Shown: piece after piece, positions 1 through 10,728 of the stretch | How the letters are laid out: every line of letters starts with the position of its first letter | Position numbering within the stretch: position 1 is the stretch's first letter | Source of the DNA: CAZAMP01 sp964486455 | Lineage (GTDB): Bacteria; Eisenbacteria; RBG-16-71-46; CAZAMP01 | Assembly: GCA_964486455.1 (NCBI GenBank) | Contig: CAZAMP010000001.1 | Coordinates: 62,001-126,000 of the forward strand | Direction of reading: 5' to 3' | Length of the DNA: 64,000 nucleotides | Program-made: the position numbers and the translations under genes | Notes under the pieces: model-generated | Told to the model about the DNA's origin: nothing | Seen by the model: only the letters and a program-made list of their open reading frames with translations | The model's database searches: none

Positions 1-931
1 AGAGTCCCTCGAACACTTCAGTGGTTTCCGGCTCCGAGGCCGAGAGCCCACCACTCCACCCGTCGTCATCTCCGATCCCGTGTCGTTCCTCAGAAGGGGT
101 CGGCGGCTGCAGCATCGGCTTCGGTTCGACTTCGCGGACGGGCTTGCGCACGGGATCCGACACTTCGGGTGGAGCGTGAGCCAGACCAAGGCTGTCGGCC
201 AGATGTCGTGCGACGGCGGCCTCGCGCGTGTCCGGAAACTCCCGAGCGAGCTCCCCGAAGTACTCGAGGGCCAGTAGCACCTCGCCTCTCGCCAGGAACG
301 ACCGTGCCACGAGGAAGTTGGCGTCGCAGGTCACGGCGCCTTCTCGGTGCGCCAGATCCAGAGCTTCCTTCAGCGAGGCGCTGTAGTCCCCTTCCCGATA
401 GGCGCACGTCGCCACCGCGAGAATCGCCTGATCCCGAAGCGTTTCGTCCCGACTCTCTTCCAGGGCACGATCGAACTCCAGGCGGGCCTCCGCAGGGCGA
501 TCCATCATCAAGAGCGCCTGACCGGTCCGAAACGTCGCCTTCGCGTGGTCCTCAGGCAACTGGGCGAGCGTTGTGGCCTCTTCGAATCGGGAGAACGCCC
601 GCGCCGGATCCTCTTGGAGTAGATCGGCCTCGCCGAGTCGAATCAAAGCGGGCGCCGACCACGGACTCTCCGGATAGCCGTCAACCAGCTCCGTGTAGAG
701 TGAAACGGCGCTCTCCCAGTCTTCGGTGATCGATGCCAAGAGGAAGGTTGCCCGAGGTTTCTCTAACTCGGGTAGCGTCGGCATGAGGTCGAGGATTTCG
801 ACGACGGCGCGGCTTCGATCTCCACCTTCGGCGATGAGACGCGCGTCGTCGAGACGATCCGCGTCGGTATCGGACGCGGCGAAAAGAACGAAGAGAATGG
901 TCGAGACGGCTATTCGGCGAACGTCTCCCAC
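1..931 (-). CDS. TPR-repeat exported protein (3' end outside window)
   Basis: About 310 codons stay open to the left edge, so the C-terminus is missing. The chosen start is a GTG at 931 that lies inside the lapB 3' end (lapB stops at 910), so translation is probably coupled. Residues 1-20 look like a signal peptide: Arg-Arg, then a hydrophobic run ending Ala-Ala-Ser. The rest is helical with TPR-like spacing, including a segment reading LALEYFGELAREFPDTREAA, typical of YbgF/BamD-type repeats. A Pro/Glu-rich linker follows near base 130. A periplasmic or outer-membrane assembly role next to LapA/LapB is inference. The gene could continue into a SPOR or other domain beyond the window. Confidence 0.75.
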   Translation of the reverse strand, partial: MGDVRRIAVSTILFVLFAASDTDADRLDDARLIAEGGDRSRAVVEILDLMPTLPELEKPRATFLLASITEDWESAVSLYTELVDGYPESPWSAPALIRLGEADLLQEDPARAFSRFEEATTLAQLPEDHAKATFRTGQALLMMDRPAEARLEFDRALEESRDETLRDQAILAVATCAYREGDYSASLKEALDLAHREGAVTCDANFLVARSFLARGEVLLALEYFGELAREFPDTREAAVARHLADSLGLAHAPPEVSDPVRKPVREVEPKPMLQPPTPSEERHGIGDDDGWSGGLSASEPETTEVFEGL

Positions 932-2067
932 CGCTGACAAGCCGGACAACGCCACAGGTATTCCTCCGAGCGATAGCCGCATTCCGTGCAGACGAAACGC
1001 TGCGGATCTCCCGGGGCGTGCGCGTCCAAGAGCTCTAGGGTCTCATTGAAAGCGGTCTCGCGGTCCCCGGACTCCATCAGCATCCGAGCGCGTTCGAGAA
1101 TCAGGTGTCGATTCTCGGGTTGGATCTCGAGCGCATGACCGATGACCCGAAGCGCCTCGTCACCATCGCCGCGTCGATGATACAGGCTGGCCAACGCGCG
1201 CATCGTCGAAACGTCCTTCGGGCTTTCCGCGAGGATCCTCTCGTACTCGGCGGCAAGCTCGGTGACCTGAGACGGATCCTTCTCGTACGTCGCGTTCTGC
1301 AACCGGTCGAATACGAGAGAGACCGCGTTCGGGTTCTGGCGGATCAGCGTGTTCCACGCGTCGATGGCCTTCGATGCATCACCTTCGGCGCGGTGGATAT
1401 CGCCGAGATAAAGCAGCGCGCCGGGCAACGAGGGCTCGAGCTTGAGCGCGGTTCCGAAGTGGCGCTTCGCATCCTTGATCTTCTCGCGCTTCATGTAGTC
1501 CCGGCCGACGAACGCTTGGTATAGGGCAAGACGGCGCTTCGACGGCGACGGCCGCCGCTTCTCGATTTCCTCGAACGCCGCGTACGCCTGGTCCCACTCG
1601 CGGAGATTCTCGTGGATCTTCCCGAGAGCGCGAAGCGTGGCGACATCGGGAGACCCAAGCCCTTTGAGTTCCTGGGTCACCTCCTTGGCCTCGACCCATC
1701 GTCCGGCGGCCACCAGATCTTCAAGATACTCAGCCAAGACCCGCCGGCGATCACCATCACCCAGCCTTCGGATCATGAGCTCTCGATGGATCCGGATGGC
1801 CCGCTCGGAATCACCGCGAACGCGAAGCAGACGACCGAGATGCAGGTAGGCGCCGATGTTGTCGGTGTCCTCCTCCACCGCGGATCGCAGAAGCTGCACC
1901 GCCACACGCGTGTCGCCCGTTGCCATCGCCTCCAGCGCACGCACGTAGCTCTCGCCGCCCCGCGGTCGCCGCGCAAGGAGTTTGCGCGCAACGAACCAAA
2001 CGATCACGCCCAGCGCCAATGCCGCCGCCGCGGCAATCAGGATCAGGTTCAGGTTTTCGCTGATCAC
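910..2067 (-). CDS. lapB: LapB/YciM-type TPR protein with rubredoxin-like metal domain
   Basis: 385 residues. One N-terminal transmembrane helix (about residues 6-27) is followed by Arg/Lys, then TPR repeats to about residue 350. The C-terminus carries CTEC and CPAC pairs, the four-cysteine rubredoxin-like knuckle that defines LapB. In E. coli LapB is an inner-membrane scaffold that controls LPS synthesis by delivering LpxC to FtsH. The same role here is inferred from family and synteny. The start is a GTG with a purine-rich stretch just upstream. It lies 30 bp after lapA. Gene order rpsA-miaB-lapA-lapB resembles the E. coli rpsA-ihfB-lapA-lapB block. Confidence 0.85.
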   Translation of the reverse strand: MISENLNLILIAAAAALALGVIVWFVARKLLARRPRGGESYVRALEAMATGDTRVAVQLLRSAVEEDTDNIGAYLHLGRLLRVRGDSERAIRIHRELMIRRLGDGDRRRVLAEYLEDLVAAGRWVEAKEVTQELKGLGSPDVATLRALGKIHENLREWDQAYAAFEEIEKRRPSPSKRRLALYQAFVGRDYMKREKIKDAKRHFGTALKLEPSLPGALLYLGDIHRAEGDASKAIDAWNTLIRQNPNAVSLVFDRLQNATYEKDPSQVTELAAEYERILAESPKDVSTMRALASLYHRRGDGDEALRVIGHALEIQPENRHLILERARMLMESGDRETAFNETLELLDAHAPGDPQRFVCTECGYRSEEYLWRCPACQRWETFAE

Positions 2068-2097
2068 GACCTCTCGTGCCCCTTTTCGAGCCGCCCC

Positions 2098-2439
2098 CTA
2101 CTGGAGCGTGTCATCGACCTCCGCGAACTCCTCCGCCTCTCCCAAGTCCTTCATGGGCAGATTGCGGAGCGCCTTCAACTCGTCCCGCAGCCGATCGGAC
2201 TCCCGTCGCGCGCATCGAAGCTCATGGCGCAGCCGGAAGTCCTGGAAGAGCGACACGATGAACCAGGTCAGCATCCCCACCACGAATGCCACCAGCAGAG
2301 CAAAGATGAGGGGGACGTCCGACAGAAGCCGCCCGTCCGGGATCATCTTGACGGTCACCTTCTCCCCGACGTTCCAGAACGCGAACCAGAGGAAGATGAT
2401 ACAGACGATCATCACGACAAACGCACGGAGAAACCACAC
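2098..2439 (-). CDS. lapA: LapA-domain inner membrane protein (DUF1049)
   Basis: 113 residues from a GTG at 2439, chosen because AAGGAG at 2446-2451 sits 6 bases upstream. A GTG at 2457 would add six residues but lacks a ribosome site. Two transmembrane helices (about residues 4-24 and 44-66) are followed by a basic, coiled-coil-prone cytoplasmic tail, which is the LapA layout. LapA partners LapB in LPS assembly in proteobacteria. It starts about 28 bp after the miaB stop and directly precedes lapB. Sequence identity to LapA is modest, so the call rests on architecture plus position. Confidence 0.75.
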   Translation of the reverse strand: MWFLRAFVVMIVCIIFLWFAFWNVGEKVTVKMIPDGRLLSDVPLIFALLVAFVVGMLTWFIVSLFQDFRLRHELRCARRESDRLRDELKALRNLPMKDLGEAEEFAEVDDTLQ

Positions 2440-2466
2440 GGTTAGCTCCTTCCCCACCGGGTGGGC

Positions 2467-3816
2467 CTAAGCGGCCTTGTGTGACGACGGATCCAATTCT
2501 CCGTGGAGAATGAGACCGCGCGAGGAGACGATCCGCACCCGACAAACTTCTCCGAGGCGTCGGGCCGGCGCCTCGAGCAACACCGATTTGTTCGTACGCG
2601 TTCGGCCCTTGACGATGCTCCGCTCGGCATCATCCATTTGCTCCAGCAAAACGGGCAGCACGCGCCCGACGAGAGAACGGTTCTTTCGATCAGAGATCTC
2701 ACGAATGCGCGCATTGAGTTTCTCCAAACGCGCATTCTTCTCCGCGACCTCGACATCGTCCGGCATCCTCGCCGCCTTCGTTCCCTCCCTGGGCGAGTAC
2801 TTGAACGTGAACGCCGCATCGTACTCCACCCGGTCCACGAGGTCCAACGTCTCCTGAAACTCCTCGCGCGTCTCCCCGGGGAACCCGACGATGATGTCCG
2901 TCGTGATGGCAGCCTCCGGGATCCACTTCCGGATGGAATCCACGATTCCGAGGTAGCGCTCGCTGGAGTAGCCGCGGATCATCCGCTTGAGGACGGCGTT
3001 GGAGCCGGACTGGACGGGTAGGTGCAGATGCTCACAGACCTTCGGACATTCGGCGATGGCGCGGAGGCAATCGTCGTCGAAGTCACGAGGGTGCGGGGTG
3101 GTGAAGCGTATCCGTTCCAAGCCGGTCACCGCATCGACGTCACGAAGAAGATCACCGAAGCCGCGCGAGTCGTCCCGCCACGAGTTCACGTTCTGGCCGA
3201 GCAGGGTGATCTCCCGGACACCACGCTGAACGAGGCCTTCCACTTCGGCGACCACGTCCCCGGTGCTCCGATAAATCTCCTCGCCTCTCAGGCTCGGCAC
3301 GATGCAAAACGTGCAGGCGCGATTGCATCCACGCATGATGCTGACGAACGCCGACGGACCCGATGGCGGTCGCGTGGCGAGATCGATTGTGGGCATGCGC
3401 TCGACGGTGGACAGGTCCACAACGGCGTCACCGCCCGCCAGGAGGGTCTCCAGATGGTGTGGGATGCGGGTGAACGCGCGCGTGCCGACGACGAGATCGA
3501 CCCGATCGCAATGCTCGAAGACCCGCTCACCCAGCCGTTGGGCCATGCAGCCCATCAGTCCGAGGAGCCGGAGTGAGCCCTCGTTACGGTAGCGATTGAG
3601 GTCCCAGAGCCTGCCGATCACGCGCTCTTCGGCCCGCTCGCGCACGGAGCACGTATTGAGCAGAATCACGTCAGCCCGCTCGGGCGTCGTGACGATCCGA
3701 TAGGCATCGCCGCGAAGCCGCGAGACGAGGATCTCCGAGTCGTTCACGTTCATCTGGCAGCCGTAGCTCTCCAGATAGCACGAAACGACCCGGCCATTCC
3801 CCGCATCCACCGACAT
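2467..3816 (-). CDS. miaB: tRNA-2-methylthio-N6-isopentenyladenosine-37 synthase
   Basis: 449 residues, normal for MiaB. It adds a methylthio group to i6A37 of tRNAs reading UNN codons, using two [4Fe-4S] clusters. N-terminal UPF0004 cysteines are seen in GCQMN, NTCSVRE and GCMAQ (auxiliary cluster). The radical-SAM motif is CNRACTFC near residue 160. The VTLLGQNVN-like signature is present as ITLLGQNVNSW, which favours MiaB over RimO. A TRAM RNA-binding domain ends the protein. The residues after the radical-SAM motif (RGEEIYRST) differ from the usual RGxExSRP. It lies 30 bp downstream of rpsA, in the position ihfB occupies in E. coli. Confidence 0.95.
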   Translation of the reverse strand: MSVDAGNGRVVSCYLESYGCQMNVNDSEILVSRLRGDAYRIVTTPERADVILLNTCSVRERAEERVIGRLWDLNRYRNEGSLRLLGLMGCMAQRLGERVFEHCDRVDLVVGTRAFTRIPHHLETLLAGGDAVVDLSTVERMPTIDLATRPPSGPSAFVSIMRGCNRACTFCIVPSLRGEEIYRSTGDVVAEVEGLVQRGVREITLLGQNVNSWRDDSRGFGDLLRDVDAVTGLERIRFTTPHPRDFDDDCLRAIAECPKVCEHLHLPVQSGSNAVLKRMIRGYSSERYLGIVDSIRKWIPEAAITTDIIVGFPGETREEFQETLDLVDRVEYDAAFTFKYSPREGTKAARMPDDVEVAEKNARLEKLNARIREISDRKNRSLVGRVLPVLLEQMDDAERSIVKGRTRTNKSVLLEAPARRLGEVCRVRIVSSRGLILHGELDPSSHKAA

Positions 3817-3845
3817 AGAGCGTTGTCTCCGATCGAAGCGGCCGG

Positions 3846-5927
<2,082 letters not shown>

Positions 5928-6052
5928 TCTTCCTTGGCCTCCAGATGGAGCATTGCGATTGTTCGTCACCGGCGCGCAGGGCACACCGATGCCTAAGAGA
6001 GCGGAATTCCCGATCGGGAAGGCGCCGACGCTCTCGCCGGTCACGTTTGGGT

Positions 6053-6682
6053 TTAGTTTGTCTCCAGGCCGTCTCTGAGGCCGGAGATCCTCGTCATGAC
6101 TTCGTTCGCAATGCCTTGATACTGGGTTAGGCGATCACCTGCCTCTCGAATGAGATGAGTGTCGAACGGGTCCCCATAGACCACCCGGATCGGCGCCGTC
6201 CGAATGATCGAGCGGAAGAGTGACCGAAAACCTCCGCCGGTCCCCGATACATACACGGGAACGATGGGCGCGCCGGTGCGCACCGCAATCATCCCGACCC
6301 CCAGCTTGGGGGGTAAGAAATCTTTGCCTTTTGAGCGAGTCCCTTCCGGAAACAGCACGAGCCCGCCGCCTGACTTCACGGCATCGATGGAAAGGCTCAA
6401 GCTCCGCCGATCGACCTCTCCCCTCCGGACGGGAATCGAATTGAAAATCCGTATCAGCCTGCCCAACACGGGCACCTGAAAGAGCTCCGCCTTCGCGAAG
6501 AAGTGCAGCTCTCGATGTATACCGCACCCAACGAGCGGTGGGTCGAGCGTGCCGCGGTGATTGGATGCGATGATCACCGAGCCCGCCGGCGGAACCGCGT
6601 CCGCCCGTATCCACCGAACGCCGACAATCCACTTCAGAATCAAGCGGACCAGGCCGCGGCCCACGCGATAGTCCCACTTCAC
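6053..6682 (-). CDS. plsC: 1-acyl-sn-glycerol-3-phosphate acyltransferase
   Basis: 209 residues. PlsC transfers the second acyl chain to lysophosphatidic acid to give phosphatidic acid at the inner membrane. The catalytic H-X4-D box is NHRGTLD near residue 41, and the substrate-binding FPEGTRS block is near residue 112. A hydrophobic N-terminus and IPVYVSG-like motif IV (VPVYVSG) are also present. The start is a GTG whose last bases form the cmk stop (GTGA overlap), so it is translationally coupled to cmk. It is followed by the leader of rpsA. Confidence 0.93.
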   Translation of the reverse strand: MKWDYRVGRGLVRLILKWIVGVRWIRADAVPPAGSVIIASNHRGTLDPPLVGCGIHRELHFFAKAELFQVPVLGRLIRIFNSIPVRRGEVDRRSLSLSIDAVKSGGGLVLFPEGTRSKGKDFLPPKLGVGMIAVRTGAPIVPVYVSGTGGGFRSLFRSIIRTAPIRVVYGDPFDTHLIREAGDRLTQYQGIANEVMTRISGLRDGLETN

Positions 6683-7341
6683 GCGCCGCCCCGATTGACC
6701 AGATCCACCACGGCATCTACCTGTTCGTCAAAACTCAGGTCGGTGCCGTCGATCACGATCGCGCCGCCCGCCGCGGTGAGCGGCGCCTGGGCGCGAGTCG
6801 AATCGCGATGGTCGCGACGCGACAGCTCGGCCTCGACCGTGTCGAACGGTACGTCCCGTCCCGACTGCGCGAGGTCGGCGTGTCGCCGCTCGGCGCGCAC
6901 CGTCTGGGCTGCGTCGAGAAAGACCTTCACTTCGGCGTCGGGAAGAACGACCGATCCGATATCGCGACCTTCCATCACGACACCCCCGCCGCTCGCCTCG
7001 TCCCGAAGCTTCTCGTTTACCCAGGTTCGGATCACGGCATGCACGCTGAGCCGCGACGCCAGCTCCGAGACCTTCGGAGCCCTCAGGCTCTCCGTCTCCG
7101 AAGCACCGTCCAGAATGATCGACCCGTCGTCGGCGTATCTCGCATCCGTTGATGCGAGGAGTTCGCCGAGCGCCTCGAGATCATTCGGTTCGATCTCCAA
7201 CCGGGACGCCTTGAGTGCCACGGCGCGGTAGAGCGCTCCCGAATCGATGTATCGATAGCCCAGCCGCTCGGCGACGGCTCGCGCCGTCGTCGACTTGCCG
7301 CTGGCCGCCGGGCCGTCTATGGCAACTCGCGGTCGGCTCAC
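6679..7341 (-). CDS. cmk: cytidylate kinase
   Basis: 220 residues from a GTG at 7341 that overlaps the aroA stop (GTGA). A longer reading from 7434 would run through the aroA end and is rejected. Cmk phosphorylates CMP/dCMP. The P-loop reads AIDGPAASGKST at residues 7-18. YIDSGALYRA (the CMP-binding region), GRDIG near residue 130 and the RR.AD...RD.xDSTR-type lid segment are all present. Length matches the family (about 225 aa). It sits in the aroA-cmk-plsC-rpsA operon. Confidence 0.96.
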   Translation of the reverse strand: MSRPRVAIDGPAASGKSTTARAVAERLGYRYIDSGALYRAVALKASRLEIEPNDLEALGELLASTDARYADDGSIILDGASETESLRAPKVSELASRLSVHAVIRTWVNEKLRDEASGGGVVMEGRDIGSVVLPDAEVKVFLDAAQTVRAERRHADLAQSGRDVPFDTVEAELSRRDHRDSTRAQAPLTAAGGAIVIDGTDLSFDEQVDAVVDLVNRGGA

Positions 7342-8624
7342 CCTGAAGCCAGCCTTCCGAGACGGCGGGCGAACTCCGGATCGGAAATCGCCGCCACCTC
7401 CGACCCCAATACCGTGATCGCTTCGTCGCCGCACAGAGCCGCGATCATGAAGCTCATGGCGATCCGGTGATCACCCTTCGCGTCGATCGATCCGCCGCGA
7501 CGAAACCCGCCGCCGCCGATCCAAAGTCCGTCGTCCGTTTCGCGGACCGGCACACCCAGCGCCTGAAGCCCCTCGGCGATCGCGGCCAGCCGATCCGATT
7601 CCTTCACTCGTAGCTCCGACGCCCCCGATATCTCGGTGGGACCTTCCGCGCACGCGGCGGCCACCGAGAGGATCGGAACCTCGTCGATGAGCGACGGGAT
7701 CTCGTCCCCGGCAATGGCCGTGCCGTGGAGCGCCGACGCTTCCACCACCAGATCCGCCACCGGCTCCCCGCCCGCCTCGCGCGCATCGCGCTCAGTCACG
7801 CGCGCTCCCATCCGCTCCAGAACCTTCAAGAAGCCCGTCCGCGTCGGATTGACACCGACGTTTCGGACCGTGAGCTTCGAGCCCGGTCTGAGCACGGCCG
7901 CGCACACGTAGAAGGCCGCGGCCGACGGGTCTCCCGGCACCTCCATCTCGAGCGGCTCCAACGGCCCGGGCTCGAGCGAAACGGTCAGGCCATTGCGCGT
8001 CAGCTTCGCCCCCGACCGAGCCAGCATGCGCTCGGTATGGTCACGGCTTGCGGCGGGTTCCTCGACCCGCGTCGCGCCCTCGGCGAAGAGTCCCGCGAGA
8101 AGCACGGCCGACTTGATCTGCGCGCTCGCGACCGGGGTCGTGTATGAAATCCCGCTGAGCCCGCCGCCGCGGATCTCAAGCGGAGCCGCGCCGCCGGTCG
8201 TCCGAACCTCCGCGCCCATCTCCCGAAGCGGCCTCGCGATCCGCTCCATGGGACGCGATGACAGCGAGCGATCCCCGACGAGCCATGACCGAAACGGCTG
8301 ACCGGCCAGAAGCCCGGCCATGAGCCGCATCGTCGTGCCCGAGTTGCCGCAATCGAGAGCGGTCCCGGGAGCGGTAAAGTGGCCGCCGGTTCCGTCTATC
8401 CGGATCGCGCCGGCCGCCTCCGATACATTGGCGCCGAGCGTTTCGATCAGCCCGCGTGTCGAGCGAACGTCTTCTCCGGGGTTCAAGCCCGTGATCGCGC
8501 TCGTCCCACCGGCTATCGCCGCCAGGATGAGGGCCCGGTGCGAAATCGATTTGTCACCGGGCAGCGAGATATCACCGGAGATATTACGTCCGGTGGTCTT
8601 ACGTCCGGAAGCATCGCCGGACAG
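7338..8624 (-). CDS. aroA: 3-phosphoshikimate 1-carboxyvinyltransferase (EPSP synthase), start unresolved
   Basis: EPSP synthase joins PEP and shikimate-3-phosphate in the shikimate pathway. The conserved N-terminal LPGDKSISHRALI is in frame at about 8546-8570. GNSGTTMRL, the RPM.R/GA block and the C-terminal KESDR and GDHRIAM are present. No ATG, GTG or TTG exists in frame between the upstream stop TAA (8688-8690) and Gly-Asp-Lys-Ser. The first standard start codon, a TTG at 8486, would delete the substrate-binding N-terminus. A CTG at 8624 would give 428 residues, the usual family length, but with poor ribosome-site spacing. An ATG at 8673 is one frame off (see findings). Confidence 0.85.
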   Translation of the reverse strand: MSGDASGRKTTGRNISGDISLPGDKSISHRALILAAIAGGTSAITGLNPGEDVRSTRGLIETLGANVSEAAGAIRIDGTGGHFTAPGTALDCGNSGTTMRLMAGLLAGQPFRSWLVGDRSLSSRPMERIARPLREMGAEVRTTGGAAPLEIRGGGLSGISYTTPVASAQIKSAVLLAGLFAEGATRVEEPAASRDHTERMLARSGAKLTRNGLTVSLEPGPLEPLEMEVPGDPSAAAFYVCAAVLRPGSKLTVRNVGVNPTRTGFLKVLERMGARVTERDAREAGGEPVADLVVEASALHGTAIAGDEIPSLIDEVPILSVAAACAEGPTEISGASELRVKESDRLAAIAEGLQALGVPVRETDDGLWIGGGGFRRGGSIDAKGDHRIAMSFMIAALCGDEAITVLGSEVAAISDPEFARRLGRLASG

Positions 8625-8754
8625 TCCTCTATCGGTCAGAGCCCTGCTCCATCGGAACCGAGATCCGTGCCATAGATTCGGGTCAATTTACAGGGGGGAA
8701 ATGCTACATGAGTGGCGCGATGCGCGCAAGGGGCATCAGGGGAAGACGCGGCTC

Positions 8755-9546
8755 CTACCCCGGGATATCGACGTCAACCTCTGCCGGCAGCTCCTCCAGC
8801 ATCTCACCGTCTTCGCGGAGGCTTTCCAGCACCACGCTGTCCTCGTCCATGCTCCGGCCTTCGCCTTCAGTCTGGATCGCTTCGCTCACCCGCTCCGGCA
8901 TCGTGTCCTCATCCTTGCCCGCATCCGGGGCCGGCAGATGGGTCTCGATCTCGAGCGTGAAGTCGGACGGCTCGCCACCCAGTTCGCGGGCCAGGTCCTC
9001 GGCGACGGCCGAGCGATCGAGACGTGTCTCGATCTCGTCCATGCGCGGCAGATCAGAGAGGGCGCGCAGGCCGAAGTGATCGAGAAACGCCGGCGTCGTC
9101 GCATAGAGAAGCGGACGGCCGATGCCCGGCGCGCGACCGCTGATCTTGATCAGGTTTCGCTCAAGCAAGGTCGACAGCACACCACCCGCATCCACTCCAC
9201 GAACCCCTTCGATCTGAGGACGAGTGAGCGGCTGGCGGTAGGCGATGATCGCGAGCGTCTCGAGCGCGGCGCGTGACAGGCGCGCCTTTTGCCGACGCTT
9301 CTGCAGGCGCCGAACCCACTGATCGTATTCCGGACGCGTCAAGAGCTGGATACCGCCGGCGATCTCGACAATGGTGAAGCTCCGCTCCTCACGATCGTAG
9401 CTGTCGTTCAGCTCCGAGACGAGAGAACGGATGTTCCCCGGCGTCAGTTCGCCCTCGAGGACATCCTGAAGCGTCGAGAGCTTCAGCGGCGCATTGGAAT
9501 TGAAAAGAAGTGCTTCGAGCACTTCACGCGTCTGTTTCGAATCCAC
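8755..9546 (-). CDS. scpB: segregation and condensation protein ScpB
   Basis: 263 residues. ScpB is the winged-helix kite subunit of the bacterial SMC-ScpAB condensin. Two winged-helix domains cover about residues 1-165, with the signature LSRAALETLAIIAYRQPLTR and the following GVLSTLLERNLI segment. An acidic, low-complexity tail of about 85 residues follows, longer than in many ScpB proteins. The start overlaps the 3' end of scpA by 23 bp, and the pair is presumably co-translated. The SMC gene itself is not in the window. Confidence 0.94.
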   Translation of the reverse strand: MDSKQTREVLEALLFNSNAPLKLSTLQDVLEGELTPGNIRSLVSELNDSYDREERSFTIVEIAGGIQLLTRPEYDQWVRRLQKRRQKARLSRAALETLAIIAYRQPLTRPQIEGVRGVDAGGVLSTLLERNLIKISGRAPGIGRPLLYATTPAFLDHFGLRALSDLPRMDEIETRLDRSAVAEDLARELGGEPSDFTLEIETHLPAPDAGKDEDTMPERVSEAIQTEGEGRSMDEDSVVLESLREDGEMLEELPAEVDVDIPG

Positions 9547-10312
9547 GTTGGTGCCTCCTCACAATGAGGATGGGGCCATACGTCCTATCTTGGAAAGCGA
9601 ACGCGTCGCCCAGTTTCATCATTTCCAGAAGCGCCATGAGAGAGACCACGACATCAAGCTGGCTCCTGGCATCTTGTACGAAATCCGCGAACACAACGCG
9701 TCCATCGGTCGCGAGCTGCGTCCGAAGATACGCCATGCGTTCTTCCATCGATACCGGCTCGACCTCGACCTCGTGAATGTGCTCTTTCTTGGGTTCTGCC
9801 GAGATCTCACGAATGTACTGAACGAGATCGTAAACCTTGAGCTCCCCGAGCGGGATCTCCGCGGGTGGAAGATCCGGCAGGCTCACGCCGCGCACATGGC
9901 GGCGCATGCGATCCGTCTCGCGCGCCCGCAGTCCTTCCGCAACATCCTTGAACTTGCGGTACGCTACGAGTCGCTGCACGAGCTCGTCGCGGGGATCAAC
10001 CTCCTCCCCTTCCTCGTCAAGCACAAGGCGTGGGAGGAGCATCCGGGACTTGATTCGAATGAGGGTGGCGGCCATCACCATGTACTCACCGGCCACCTCG
10101 AGATCGAGCACCTTCATCATTTCCAGGTGCTCGAGATACTGCCGAGTGATGTGCGCGATGGGGATGTCGTAGATGTCGATCTCGTCGCGCTCGATGAGGT
10201 GCAGAAGAAGGTCCAGCGGTCCGTCGAACGCCTCGAGCTCGATACGGACGCCCCGGAAGACCGGGGCCTGACCGTCTGCGGATGGCACACCGTGAGGCAT
10301 CGGGGAGTTCAT
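9524..10312 (-). CDS. scpA: segregation and condensation protein ScpA
   Basis: 262 residues from the ATG at 10312. ScpA is the kleisin that bridges the SMC heads. The N-terminus carries the diagnostic FDGPLDLLLHLIERDEIDIY stretch and the C-terminus ends in a winged-helix (VVSLMALLEMMKLGDAFAFQ). The ATG has no ribosome site, but the stop of a 21-codon ORF with a good GGAGG overlaps it (ATGA), suggesting translational coupling. A TTGACA-N17-TAGGTT promoter lies at 10434-10462. A reading extended to 10462 would start inside that promoter and is unlikely. Confidence 0.93.
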   Translation of the reverse strand: MNSPMPHGVPSADGQAPVFRGVRIELEAFDGPLDLLLHLIERDEIDIYDIPIAHITRQYLEHLEMMKVLDLEVAGEYMVMAATLIRIKSRMLLPRLVLDEEGEEVDPRDELVQRLVAYRKFKDVAEGLRARETDRMRRHVRGVSLPDLPPAEIPLGELKVYDLVQYIREISAEPKKEHIHEVEVEPVSMEERMAYLRTQLATDGRVVFADFVQDARSQLDVVVSLMALLEMMKLGDAFAFQDRTYGPILIVRRHQRGFETDA

Positions 10313-10374
10313 GAACGGCCCCGCAAACGACGGAATCTGATATTTCGCGGTGCCACCTGGCCCGCATGCATCAT
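10309..10374 (-). CDS. putative 21-residue leader ORF coupled to scpA
   Basis: An ATG-ATG start at 10374 follows GGAGG (10382-10386) with 7-base spacing, the best ribosome site in the area. The reading frame is MMHAGQVAPRNIRFRRLRGRS and ends with a TGA that overlaps the scpA ATG (ATGA). The peptide is short and basic with no recognised family. Its likely role is to carry ribosomes into scpA, but it may equally be the remains of an older scpA start in another frame. Seen directly: ribosome site, frame and overlap. Function is inferred. Confidence 0.4.
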   Translation of the reverse strand: MMHAGQVAPRNIRFRRLRGRS

Positions 10375-10433
10375 GCCTGGACCTCCGGAACGAATGATCG
10401 CCGCTAAGTTCAACGGCGACAGTGCCTAGCCGG

Positions 10434-10462
10434 AACCTAGAGGGCGGCCGGAAGGCTGTCAA
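10434..10462 (-). promoter_or_regulatory. sigma70-type promoter for scpAB
   Basis: TTGACA at 10457-10462, a 17-base spacer, then TAGGTT at 10434-10439 on the minus strand. The -35 is a perfect consensus; the -10 matches 3 of 6 bases. It lies between tRNA-Ala and the scpA leader ORF, giving an untranslated stretch of about 50 bases before the leader ATG. Confidence 0.5.
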
Positions 10463-10549
10463 GGCGGAACTTGAGCGATTCTGAGGGGACCGCGGACGGG
10501 GAGATGCTGACAGGGTCGTCAGATAGAAGGTTCTCGAATGGGTGAGAAT

Positions 10550-10625
10550 TGGTGGAGCCGAACGGGATCGAACCGTCGACCTCCTGACTGCCAGTCAGGC
10601 GCTCTCCCAACTGAGCTACGGCCCC
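10550..10625 (-). tRNA. tRNA-Ala (anticodon GGC)
   Basis: A 76-base cloverleaf on the minus strand. The acceptor stem GGGGCCG/CGGCTCC has one G-U pair. The D arm contains AGCTCAGTTGGGAGAGC, the anticodon stem is CCTGA/TCAGG around the loop CTGGCAG (anticodon GGC), and the T loop reads GTTCGATCC. The discriminator is A and the CCA end is encoded. It decodes GCC/GCU alanine codons. Confidence 0.97.
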
Positions 10626-10684
10626 ACCTAATATGTCGATCGGCACGACGCCGAGATCTGCGCCATGCGAATGAACAGCGGTGC

Positions 10685-10713
10685 ATTATCAGCATCCGCC
10701 ACATGTCTGTCAA
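10685..10713 (-). promoter_or_regulatory. strong sigma70 promoter for tRNA-Ala
   Basis: TTGACA (10708-10713), 17-base spacer, GATAAT (10685-10690) on the minus strand: 6/6 and 5/6 consensus matches. It gives a leader of roughly 50 bases before the mature tRNA 5' end at 10625. It stands back to back with the tRNA-Leu promoter, with 15 bases between the two -35 boxes. Confidence 0.8.
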
Positions 10714-10728
10714 CTGCATCGGCGTAAC

